NCBI GenBank assembly: GCA_029260495.1
Contig: JAJDDD010000021.1
Span: forward strand, 1 to 64,000
Direction of reading: 5' to 3'
DNA from: Phycisphaerales bacterium
GTDB taxonomy: Bacteria; Planctomycetota; Phycisphaerae; Phycisphaerales; UBA1924
DNA: 64,000 nucleotides
Made by a program: the position numbers and the translations under genes
The notes under the pieces: generated by a model
Databases searched by the model: none
What the model saw: only the letters and a program-made list of their open reading frames with translations
Told to the model about the DNA's origin: nothing
Part shown: one piece after another, positions 54,825 through 62,733 of the stretch
Layout of the letters: every line of letters begins with the position of its first letter
How positions within the stretch are numbered: position 1 is the first letter of the stretch

Positions 54825-55991
54825 CTACACGACCTCAAGTGACAGACATCGAGCAACTTCCTCTGCAACTTCCGTTGTCGAGTTCGCGCCCGGCTGACCC
54901 GCGCGAACACCCCGAACGTCATACGTCGCAACCTTGCCCTCCAGAATGACATGCGCGACAGCGTTCTCAAGGCGCTCAGCAAGCTCCTTCTCACCAAGCC
55001 AGTCAAACATCAGCTTGCACGTCAGCAGCATCGCCATCGGATTGACAACACCCCTCCCGTCATACTTGGGAGCGCTCCCGTGCGTAGGCTCAAAGACCGC
55101 GTAGTCGTCGCCAATGTTCGCAGCCGACGCAAATCCAAGCCCGCCAACCAAGCCCGCGCACAGATCAGACAGAATGTCCCCAAACATGTTCTCCGCTACG
55201 AAAACATCATAATCCTGCGGGTTTTTAATCATCCACATGCAAATCGCGTCAATGTTCGCTTCCCAATGTTCAATGCCCGGATAATCGCCAGCCACCTGCC
55301 GAAAAACGCGCGTCATCAGGCCGCCAGTTTCGCGCAAAACATTCGGCTTCTCAATGAGCGTCACGGATTTTCTGTTGTGCTTCTTGGCGTACTCAAACGC
55401 CTGTCGGCAAATGCTCTCGCAACCCTGCCGACTCATGATGCGCGTCGAAAGCGCAACATTCTCAAGACCTTTCTCTTTCCACCGCGCCATACGCGCAGGA
55501 TGACCAACCTCCGGATCGTTCATCACGTCGTATATCTTCTCAGGCAGCGGGAACCACTCAACGCCACCATACATGCCCTCCGTGTTCTCACGAAAAACAA
55601 CAAGGTCAATGTCATCGCGATAGTTGAGCGGGTTGCCCGGATACGCTTTGCACGGCCGCAGGTTCGTGTGCAAATTAAAGAGCTGCCTGAGCTTCACAAT
55701 CGGCGAAAAATAACTCAGCCCCTTCCCCTGAAGCCCCGACGCCAGCTCCTCGTTGGCTTCATCGCGCGGCTTCGACGTAATCGCGCCAAACAGCGCGCAA
55801 TCCGTCTGCTTGAGAATGTCAATCGTCCGCTGCGGAAGCGGATCACCCTCGTTGCACCAAAACTCCCAGCCGATATCTGCCGGCACATACTCCGCATCGA
55901 AGTGTAGCGCATCAAGAACAATGCGCGTCGCGTTCATAACGTCATTACCGACACCGTCGCCCGGCATCCAGGCAATTTTATATTTTGACAT
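54825..55991 (-). CDS. Isocitrate/homoisocitrate/isopropylmalate-type decarboxylating dehydrogenase
   Basis: This 388-residue member of the beta-decarboxylating dehydrogenase family starts MSKYKIAWMPGDGVGNDVMN. It has the substrate region YFSPIVKLRQLFNLHTNLRP, the loop VVFRENTEGMYGGVEW, catalytic Lys in TLIEKPNVL, metal Asp in FGDILSDLCAGLVGGLG, and NAD site EPTHGSAPKYDGRG with the downstream Asp expected for NAD. Which acid it uses cannot be fixed: isocitrate (TCA) or homoisocitrate (lysine route), given the neighbouring Lys4-like aconitase. The macro-ALDH gene follows by 10 bases; the aconitase lies upstream on the same strand. Confidence 0.82.
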   Translation of the reverse strand: MSKYKIAWMPGDGVGNDVMNATRIVLDALHFDAEYVPADIGWEFWCNEGDPLPQRTIDILKQTDCALFGAITSKPRDEANEELASGLQGKGLSYFSPIVKLRQLFNLHTNLRPCKAYPGNPLNYRDDIDLVVFRENTEGMYGGVEWFPLPEKIYDVMNDPEVGHPARMARWKEKGLENVALSTRIMSRQGCESICRQAFEYAKKHNRKSVTLIEKPNVLRETGGLMTRVFRQVAGDYPGIEHWEANIDAICMWMIKNPQDYDVFVAENMFGDILSDLCAGLVGGLGFASAANIGDDYAVFEPTHGSAPKYDGRGVVNPMAMLLTCKLMFDWLGEKELAERLENAVAHVILEGKVATYDVRGVRAGQPGANSTTEVAEEVARCLSLEVV

Positions 55992-56122
55992 GGAAATTCT
56001 CGCGAGTAAAAGTCACACACAACAGACGCAAAGAGACGAAAACGAAACAACAGTCAACACCCAATCTCTTGGAATTGGGCAGCAAGTATAGCGACCCGCC
56101 GGGCTGCCGAGACGGACAGACG

Positions 56123-58090
56123 CTAAGCCTCCAGCAGCTTCTTCACCAGCGCTTCACTCCCCCCCGCCGCCACAAGCTCCTGAGCTGTCGGCGAGAGCGG
56201 GGCAAAAGCGAATGTCCGCCCGTCGCAGGCAATGTTCGATCGCTCAAAATCGACTTCAAGCTCCGGCCCCGGAATCGTCCGGCAGGTGGCCGCCTCAGCA
56301 TTTAGAACGCCAGCGAGGTAATCAGTCAGCGCCGGACACTCAATCACGAGAAAACCATTGTTGTAAGCATTGCGCTTGTAGGTCTGTCCGCTCGTCGCTG
56401 CGATCACCAGTTGGATGCCTCGCGAAACCAGCGCCGTCGCCGCCTGCTCACGCGATGACCCCGTCCCGAAGTTCCGCGCACCAACGATAATGTCCCCTCG
56501 CTCCGCGATCCTCTGGAACTCAGGGTCATAGTTCAGCATCGCATACTGACCCTGCTGCTCAAACGTGATGTCATCGCGGTAGGTCACATCTTTCCCGTAC
56601 ATGCCATCGGTGTTGAGATTGTCTTCGGGAAGAAAAAGCGCCCGCCCCACAATGCGCTTCGGAAATCCATCAATAACCCGCGTCGTCGTCGCTTCGCTAG
56701 CCGGCGCCGAGTTGACCTGCACATCCCCTTTCGTGCGCATCGCCCCGAGTTTTATAGGCGAAGCGATCCGTCCCTGAATCGCGCTCTCCGCCACAACCGC
56801 TGGACTCGCAAGATAGCACAGCGCATCCCGGCTTCCCATACGACCCTGAAAATTGCGATTCGTCGCGCTAATCCCAACCTCCCCCGCTTCCAGTGTCCCT
56901 TTCCCAAGTCCAATGCACGCGCCGCACCCCGGAGGAAGTCGCTCCGCCCCGGCTTCAAGCAGATCACCCCAATAGCCAAGTCGCTTCGCTTCCTCTTCAA
57001 CCTCGCTCGACGCCGCCGCAAGATAAAAATGAACATGATCCGCCACCCTGCGAACAGGCCCGCTTCCAGAGCGAAAAACACTCGCTGCCTCCGCCAGATC
57101 AGACAACCGGGCATTCACACAACTCATCAGATACGCCCGATCAATGCGCACATTCTCGCGCTCAATATCATCCAGCCGCGTCATGGTCTTCACCGTATTC
57201 GGCCCCGAAACGTGCGGACTCACACTCGAAAGATCAAGCGTCAACTCCTTCGCATAAAATGCGCCAGCGTCGGATGCAAAAGAATCCCGGTTGTTCCAAA
57301 GCGCCTCAACATCCTCCCGCGTGTACCGAGGCGCCGCATCGCCCCGCGCTGCAAAATGCTCCGCCCGCGCAAACATATAGTCGCGCCAAACCTCATCAAA
57401 GGGGAACATCCCCACCAACGCTCCCCACTCCGTCGTCATGTTCGAGATCGTCATCCGCTCGTCAGCAGAAAGCCCCGCAACTCCGGCCCCATGAAACTCC
57501 ACCGCGCAGTTCAAGACTTCATCGTTCGCAAAATAACCGCACAGCGTGATGATCACATCCTTCCCCGAAACCCCCGCGGGCAGTTTCCCGGTCAGGTTCA
57601 CCTTCACCTGCTCCGGAACCTGCCACCACGTCTGCCCCGTCGCCCAAATCGCAGCAGCGTCCGTGCGCACAACCGGCGTCCCCAGCGCCGCACCCGCCCC
57701 ATACAAATTCGAATGCGAATCAGAACCCACCACCAACGAACCCGGCGTCACATACCCTTCCTCGATCATCACCTGATGCGCAATCCCGCGCCCCGGCGGG
57801 TAATAATCCACCCCATGCTCACGCGCAAACTTCTGAATCTTCGCGTACTTCCCAAGGTTCTCCGCCGTCGTGTTCTGCACATCATGATCCATCCCAAACA
57901 CCGGCTGCCCGGAATCCACAATCCGCGTCGCCCCAATCGATTGAAACTTGGGAATCACAGCCCCCGTGTTGTCATGCGTCATGATGTGCTTCGGACGAAT
58001 CGTAAGAATCATCCCCGCCCGAACCTCAACCCCCGCGTCAAGATTCACAGCATGCAACTGAGCAATTTTTTCAACTGATGTCTGAGACAT
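56123..58090 (-). CDS. Homoaconitase/aconitase of the fungal Lys4 type
   Basis: This 655-residue iron-sulfur hydratase starts at 58090 with GAGGT upstream (the longer frame to 58165 is not family-like). It has the Fe-S cysteines in YLMSCVNARLSD and PPGCGACIGLG, DSHSNLYGAGAALGTPVV and DAAAIWATGQTWWQVPEQV. It also has MTISNMTTEWGALVGMFPFD, VGISATNRNFQGRMGSRDA, and the swivel-domain NFGTGSSREQAATALVSRG. These segments resemble yeast homoaconitase Lys4 from memory more closely than bacterial AcnA/AcnB. Homoaconitase acts in alpha-aminoadipate lysine synthesis, but an aconitase role in the TCA cycle is equally possible. Its partner dehydrogenase is 131 bases downstream. Confidence 0.85.
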   Translation of the reverse strand: MSQTSVEKIAQLHAVNLDAGVEVRAGMILTIRPKHIMTHDNTGAVIPKFQSIGATRIVDSGQPVFGMDHDVQNTTAENLGKYAKIQKFAREHGVDYYPPGRGIAHQVMIEEGYVTPGSLVVGSDSHSNLYGAGAALGTPVVRTDAAAIWATGQTWWQVPEQVKVNLTGKLPAGVSGKDVIITLCGYFANDEVLNCAVEFHGAGVAGLSADERMTISNMTTEWGALVGMFPFDEVWRDYMFARAEHFAARGDAAPRYTREDVEALWNNRDSFASDAGAFYAKELTLDLSSVSPHVSGPNTVKTMTRLDDIERENVRIDRAYLMSCVNARLSDLAEAASVFRSGSGPVRRVADHVHFYLAAASSEVEEEAKRLGYWGDLLEAGAERLPPGCGACIGLGKGTLEAGEVGISATNRNFQGRMGSRDALCYLASPAVVAESAIQGRIASPIKLGAMRTKGDVQVNSAPASEATTTRVIDGFPKRIVGRALFLPEDNLNTDGMYGKDVTYRDDITFEQQGQYAMLNYDPEFQRIAERGDIIVGARNFGTGSSREQAATALVSRGIQLVIAATSGQTYKRNAYNNGFLVIECPALTDYLAGVLNAEAATCRTIPGPELEVDFERSNIACDGRTFAFAPLSPTAQELVAAGGSEALVKKLLEA

Positions 58091-58302
58091 ATCTGACGAC
58101 CTCAACCTTTCCCGCCTCGCAGGCAGAAAACCCATTCTCACCCAGCGACATGCGAATCCATACACCGATCATATGGCCACAGACGATCCGCCAATCGCCC
58201 GGCTCTGAAGATTCAAGAATAGAATCTCCCCGTCGAAAACGCCCGGCCCCCCTGCTACCCTGTTCATCCTGATTTTCACATCCCCAGTTGGAGTAACCAA
58301 TC

Positions 58303-59745
58303 ATGGCGACTGGCGCCTACAAAACCGACGGCTTCATCACACGCGACCTCGCCGAATGGGCCCGCTCCCTCACCTACGAATCTCTCTCAGACGCCGCCAT
58401 CGAAGCCGCAAAGCTCTTCCTCTATGACAGCTTCGGTTGCGCGCTCGGAGGAAGTGAGCAAGAAGACGCCCGCATCCTCCACGCCCACCACGTCGAAATG
58501 CTCGGCGCCGGCCCAACAGGAACAGGCCCCTGCACCGCCTTCGTCTCCGGCTTCCAAACCAACGCCGTCGACGCCGCCTTCCTCAACGGTCACATGATCC
58601 GCGCCATGGACTACAACGACATCTACTGGAAGGCAGATCCTTCCCATCCCTCCGACATCATCTCCGGACCACTCGCCTGCGCGCAGCTAAAGCAACTCGG
58701 CGGCGAAGAACTCATCCTCGGAACCGTCATCGCCTACGAAATCGAAATGCGCCTCGCTGAAATGGGCCGCCCCGGCGTGCGCGAGTACGGCTGGCACCAC
58801 GCCACACTCACCGCCTTCGCCGCCCCACTCGCCGCAGGCCGAGTCCTCGACCTCACCGTTGACCAACTCCAGCACGCCGTCGGAATCAGCGCCAGCAGAA
58901 CCGCCTGCCTCGGCGCCGTCACCGCCGGCAAGCTCACCAACATGAAAAACACCGTCGACCCCTGGGCCACACGCATGGGTGTCGAATCCGCCATGCTCGC
59001 CGCCCGCGGATACTCCGGACCCGAACACATCATCGATGGCAAAGAAGGCCTCGCCCACGTCTTCGGCCATTCATTTGTCAATGGCAAACAATGCTCCTTC
59101 GACCTCGCCACACTCACCGACGACCTCCCCTCCTGCCCAAGCTGCGACTACCGCATCACACACTGCGGCATGAAAAGCTTCCCCATCGAAGCCCTCAGCC
59201 ACGCACCACTCACCGCCATGATGAAGTGCGCACAGGAAAACAGCGTCAAAGCCGATGATGTCGCCGAAATCAAAGTCGAAGTCATCGCCCGCGCCGCTGA
59301 CATCCTCGGCGACCCCTCCAAATACCGGCCCACCGGCAAGGAAACCGCAGACCACTCCCTCCCCTACTCCCTCGCAGTCGGTCTGGTTGACGGCATGGTC
59401 ACCCCTCTCCAGTTCAAACAAGAGCGCATTGATGACCAATCCCTCATCCCCGTTATGGACAAGGTGAAGGTCGTCGCCAACGAGGAGTTTGAAAAACTCT
59501 TCCCCGAGTTTCAGCCCAGCCAGGTCACGCTCACTCTCAATGACGGCCGTGCCTTCACAAAGCGCGTTGATGTCCCCAAAGGCGACCCCCGCGATCCCAT
59601 GACGCCCGAAGAAATCAAAATAAAGTTCGACGCCCTCGGCGCCGGAATCATCGGACAATCAAAATGCGACGCCGCCGGAAAACTCATCATGCAAATCGAA
59701 AATGAACAAAAGCTGGATCGTCTCTTTGAAGTATTGAAGGCGTAA
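58303..59745 (+). CDS. MmgE/PrpD-family dehydratase-like protein
   Basis: This 480-residue protein is of the family that includes 2-methylcitrate dehydratase and cis-aconitate decarboxylase. It has an N-terminal all-helical domain with LFLYDSFGCALGGSEQEDA, AMDYNDIYWKADPSHPSDII (substrate Asp/His loop), GWHHATLTAFAAPLAAGR and KNTVDPWATRMG, then the smaller C-terminal domain. It acts on tricarboxylic acids without cofactor. Divergent from the homoaconitase gene, so tricarboxylate substrates would fit. GGAG lies nine bases before ATG. Confidence 0.88.
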   Translation: MATGAYKTDGFITRDLAEWARSLTYESLSDAAIEAAKLFLYDSFGCALGGSEQEDARILHAHHVEMLGAGPTGTGPCTAFVSGFQTNAVDAAFLNGHMIRAMDYNDIYWKADPSHPSDIISGPLACAQLKQLGGEELILGTVIAYEIEMRLAEMGRPGVREYGWHHATLTAFAAPLAAGRVLDLTVDQLQHAVGISASRTACLGAVTAGKLTNMKNTVDPWATRMGVESAMLAARGYSGPEHIIDGKEGLAHVFGHSFVNGKQCSFDLATLTDDLPSCPSCDYRITHCGMKSFPIEALSHAPLTAMMKCAQENSVKADDVAEIKVEVIARAADILGDPSKYRPTGKETADHSLPYSLAVGLVDGMVTPLQFKQERIDDQSLIPVMDKVKVVANEEFEKLFPEFQPSQVTLTLNDGRAFTKRVDVPKGDPRDPMTPEEIKIKFDALGAGIIGQSKCDAAGKLIMQIENEQKLDRLFEVLKA

Positions 59746-59786
59746 GCAACGCATCCCAACATCATTCGCCGAAGTGCTACAGCGAA

Positions 59787-60938
59787 TCAATAAGTGTTGC
59801 GCTTTTTGATCAGCGCCCGACGCTCATCCGCGCCGACTGAAGCAAGCGTCCCCGCCACCCGCTCCCCCGTCCGCCCATCGCCATACGGATGATCCATACC
59901 CGCAAGTTCAAGCCCGCGAGCCTCTTCAATCGCATTTTCAATCTCGCCCACAGAGTCGCCAGCCGTTGAAACCACGTTCCGCACGCGCTCCCGCTCCCCC
60001 TGTCGATCGCCAATATTGACAACAGGCGTCTTCATCGCCGCTGCCTCAATCAGACCCGCAGAACTGTTCCCAATCATCACGCCGCGCTGATGCCCAAGGC
60101 GCTTGAGCAACGCAAGAAAACGCACGCGCTGTAGGTGAGAGATCGTCCTGATCCCCGATTCTTCAATCGCTCGCACGATCCCCTCGCGCCCGGGGTCAAA
60201 GTTTGGATGCAGACACACCGCCCGCACGCTCCCCGCCGCCTTCACAACGCGCTGCATGCGCTCGCGCTCCGCCTCAGGCGAATCACCAACCGGGTGCATC
60301 AGTATCACAACCTCAGGATCACCCAGCTCACGCGCAGCTTCATCACTCATCGCCTCCACCTGATCCAGACCATCCATTGCCGGCGAGCCAACCACATGAA
60401 TGCGAACAACTGCCTCCCCCATACGTTCAATTCTCTTGGCGCTCGTCTCTGTCGCTGGCAGATGAAGATGCGCAAGCTTGGTGATCGCGTGGCGCATCGC
60501 TTCGTCCGCCACCCCTTCAGCCCGGTCCCCCCCGTGCATGTGCGCCACCGCAACACCCGCGACGCTCGCAGCGCTCGCAGCAGCAAATGCCTCGATCCGA
60601 TCGCCGAGCACAAGGAGCCAGTCAGGCTGCCTATCACGCAGCGCTCGCGTAATACCCGTCACGCCGCGCCCCAGCGCCTCTGCGTCCGCCAAACGCCCAG
60701 TCGCGCCCTCTTTCTGCATCACTATGCGCGCTGCAACCTCAAACTCTTCTTCCACTTCGCCCGCCGTCATGTCCGGAGGCAACAAATGGGAGCCGGTGAT
60801 CACTACACAAAGCTCAAGTGATTCATGAGAACGGATCGCCCGCATCACAGGCGCAAGCAACCCAAACTCCGCACGAGAACCCGTCACAACGAGAACACGC
60901 CCCCTGTCCTCATCTTGAGAACGCGCCTCTATAGTCAA
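59787..60938 (-). CDS. neuC: UDP-N-acetylglucosamine 2-epimerase (hydrolysing type)
   Basis: This 383-residue enzyme of the NeuC/LegG/WecB fold has VTGSRAEFGLLAPVMRAI, GDRIEAFAAASAASVAGVAV, HMHGGDRAEGVADEAMRHAI and HLHLPATETSAKRI. The C-terminal UDP-binding region has GNSSAGLIEAAAMKTPVVNIG. In nonulosonic acid routes it releases the 2-epimerised sugar from UDP for NeuB. It overlaps neuB by 4 bases (ATGA) and is last in the operon. It could act on UDP-GlcNAc or on a bacillosamine derivative as in the legionaminic route. Confidence 0.87.
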   Translation of the reverse strand: MTIEARSQDEDRGRVLVVTGSRAEFGLLAPVMRAIRSHESLELCVVITGSHLLPPDMTAGEVEEEFEVAARIVMQKEGATGRLADAEALGRGVTGITRALRDRQPDWLLVLGDRIEAFAAASAASVAGVAVAHMHGGDRAEGVADEAMRHAITKLAHLHLPATETSAKRIERMGEAVVRIHVVGSPAMDGLDQVEAMSDEAARELGDPEVVILMHPVGDSPEAERERMQRVVKAAGSVRAVCLHPNFDPGREGIVRAIEESGIRTISHLQRVRFLALLKRLGHQRGVMIGNSSAGLIEAAAMKTPVVNIGDRQGERERVRNVVSTAGDSVGEIENAIEEARGLELAGMDHPYGDGRTGERVAGTLASVGADERRALIKKRNTY

Positions 60939-61993
60939 CGAAAATCCTCCTCAACAACGAGAGAACCAGCCATAATCTTTCGCCCGGCTACAGCGCCCAC
61001 AAGCTCATCAAGGCGCGCCGGCTCAATGCCAACGCCCGGCCGGCGCGTCATGAGATCTTCACGCACAAGTCGCGCCCCAGCTTCAATCGTGCGAGCCGCC
61101 GCCACCGACTGACGCGCAACACATCGCACATTTTCCTCAATATCAAGCACGCGCTTGGGCTCAGCCTCGATGGTCTCCACCCTTCCATCAACATTCGTCG
61201 CAGCCCGCCGCGCCAGCTCAACATATCGCTTCATGCCCGCCTCATCGAGTGAGGCAGCATGATCAGGTCCGCGCGCCTCCCGATCATAAGTCAGGTGTTT
61301 TTCAAGCAGAATCGCCCCAGCCCGCACAGCGTTCGCGCCCGTCTCAACATCCATCGTGTGATCGCTGTAGCCAATCGCTGCGGGCGCAAGTGCGCTCATA
61401 AGCGTCGGAATAACATTGACACCAGATCGCTCCGTTGGTGTCGGATACGCGCTGACGCACTGAAGAAAAGCAGCCTCGCGTACAGCCCCGCAAGCGCTGA
61501 GCCATTCGTGCGCCCGAAGAACTTCATCCAAATCGGCAGCGCCAGTGCTGAGTAGAAGAGGCCGCCCGGTTCCAGCAAGCCCCTCGATAAGAGGCTTATT
61601 GATAATGTCAGGCGAAGCCGTTTTGTAAGCGTCCCAGCCAACGTTCTGTGACTCTTCAATCAGCTCACAACTGAACACCGTCGCGATCGCCGCCAAGTCA
61701 AGATCGCGCGAACGCCCAGCGATGCGAGCAAGAGACTCGATCGACAACTCAAGACGCTTGAGCATCGAAACAGCGTTGTCTTCCCCAGCATTCTCTTGAT
61801 ATTCAGCCAGGCCCGCCTGACGCGAAAGAAGTAGGTCAGTTTCAAAATGTTGAACCTTAATCGCGTCCGCCCCAGCCCGCGCCGCAGCCTCCACAAGCTC
61901 AATCGCCCGCGCCTCATCCCCGTCATGATTCACGCCAAGCTCAGCAATGATAAAAACACGGCCGGCCGCAATAGAACACGAGCCAATCTTCAT
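60935..61993 (-). CDS. neuB: Nonulosonic acid synthase (NeuB/LegI family)
   Basis: This 352-residue enzyme condenses phosphoenolpyruvate with a six-carbon sugar to form a sialic-acid-like nine-carbon acid. It has FIIAELGVNHDGDEARAIEL, DAIKVQHFETDLLLS, KTASPDIINKPLIEGLAG, LLLSTGAADLDEV, GYSDHTMDVE and LEKHLTYDREARGPDHAASL. The C-terminal SAF/antifreeze domain has RSVAAARTIEAGARL-like text and RRPGVGIEP. It overlaps both neighbours by 4 bases. The specific product (Neu5Ac, legionaminic or pseudaminic) is not decidable from the sequence. Confidence 0.92.
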   Translation of the reverse strand: MKIGSCSIAAGRVFIIAELGVNHDGDEARAIELVEAAARAGADAIKVQHFETDLLLSRQAGLAEYQENAGEDNAVSMLKRLELSIESLARIAGRSRDLDLAAIATVFSCELIEESQNVGWDAYKTASPDIINKPLIEGLAGTGRPLLLSTGAADLDEVLRAHEWLSACGAVREAAFLQCVSAYPTPTERSGVNVIPTLMSALAPAAIGYSDHTMDVETGANAVRAGAILLEKHLTYDREARGPDHAASLDEAGMKRYVELARRAATNVDGRVETIEAEPKRVLDIEENVRCVARQSVAAARTIEAGARLVREDLMTRRPGVGIEPARLDELVGAVAGRKIMAGSLVVEEDFR

Positions 61994-62730
61994 CGCGCAT
62001 GCTCAACAGGCGCTCGCGCCGCCAACAACTTCGCCTCAGCGACCAGAAGATCAATCTCACTATCAATATCAACAACAGCGCCCTCCGCCGTGATAACGCC
62101 ACGCCGATCCGTTCCCAAAAACGCATGAGGCCCGACAACCCTCCCCGACATGCGCTTGAAAAATAACGCATCGCGCGTCACAACCAGAACCGCGCCATCC
62201 GGCACATACGCCGGCGGCAAATCCTGCCGGCGATAAACACCGTGGTTCACCTCTCCCCCGTCCCAGGCTTCAACAACCCCATCACCCTCGCCCACACGCG
62301 CTGTCCACCACGGGTGATGCTTCCCAACCGGCGAGTATGTCTGCACAGAATCAGCCTTATTTTCTCGAAGCATCGCAATCGCCTGATCAATCACACCTTC
62401 CGGACGCACTGGAACGTTCGCGTAGAGAATCACAATCACGTCGATCGCAGCATCATCAAGCGTCTCAACCGCATGGCGGGCTGCGTCGTCAACCGTCGCT
62501 GTGTCGCTGGCGAGTTGGGCAGGACGGGCGATCGCGTCCACACCTGATTCCCCTGCTATTTTCAGCATTTCCAGCGAATCTGACGACAGGGCGATGCGAT
62601 CAACACGTGTCGAGCTTCGGGCAGCGTCAATCGTCCAGCGCACACATTCTCGCCCAGCAAGAGGCAGCAGGTTTTTCCCCGGAAGACCCTTGCTGCCGGA
62701 CCGGCCCAAAATCAGCGCCAGTGTGCGCAT
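61990..62730 (-). CDS. neuA: CMP-nonulosonic acid cytidylyltransferase
   Basis: This 246-residue enzyme starts LALILGRSGSKGLPGKNLLP, the CTP-binding loop of NeuA-type transferases. It then has RIALSSDSLEMLKIA, ARPAQLASDTATVDDAARHA and VILYANVPVRPEG. It activates the sugar acid by making its CMP form. It overlaps neuB by 4 bases and begins 3 bases after the stop of the upstream radical SAM-like gene. No acetyltransferase or dehydratase of the legionaminic route is visible inside the window. Confidence 0.9.
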   Translation of the reverse strand: MRTLALILGRSGSKGLPGKNLLPLAGRECVRWTIDAARSSTRVDRIALSSDSLEMLKIAGESGVDAIARPAQLASDTATVDDAARHAVETLDDAAIDVIVILYANVPVRPEGVIDQAIAMLRENKADSVQTYSPVGKHHPWWTARVGEGDGVVEAWDGGEVNHGVYRRQDLPPAYVPDGAVLVVTRDALFFKRMSGRVVGPHAFLGTDRRGVITAEGAVVDIDSEIDLLVAEAKLLAARAPVEHAR

Positions 62731-62733
62731 GGG

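Noticed and set aside
53633-54949. 438-codon plus-strand frame opposite the macro-ALDH gene
   Set aside because: Arg/Pro-rich shadow of a clearly conserved coding region.
57029-58078. 349-codon plus-strand frame opposite the homoaconitase gene
   Set aside because: Extremely Arg/His/Pro-rich antisense shadow.
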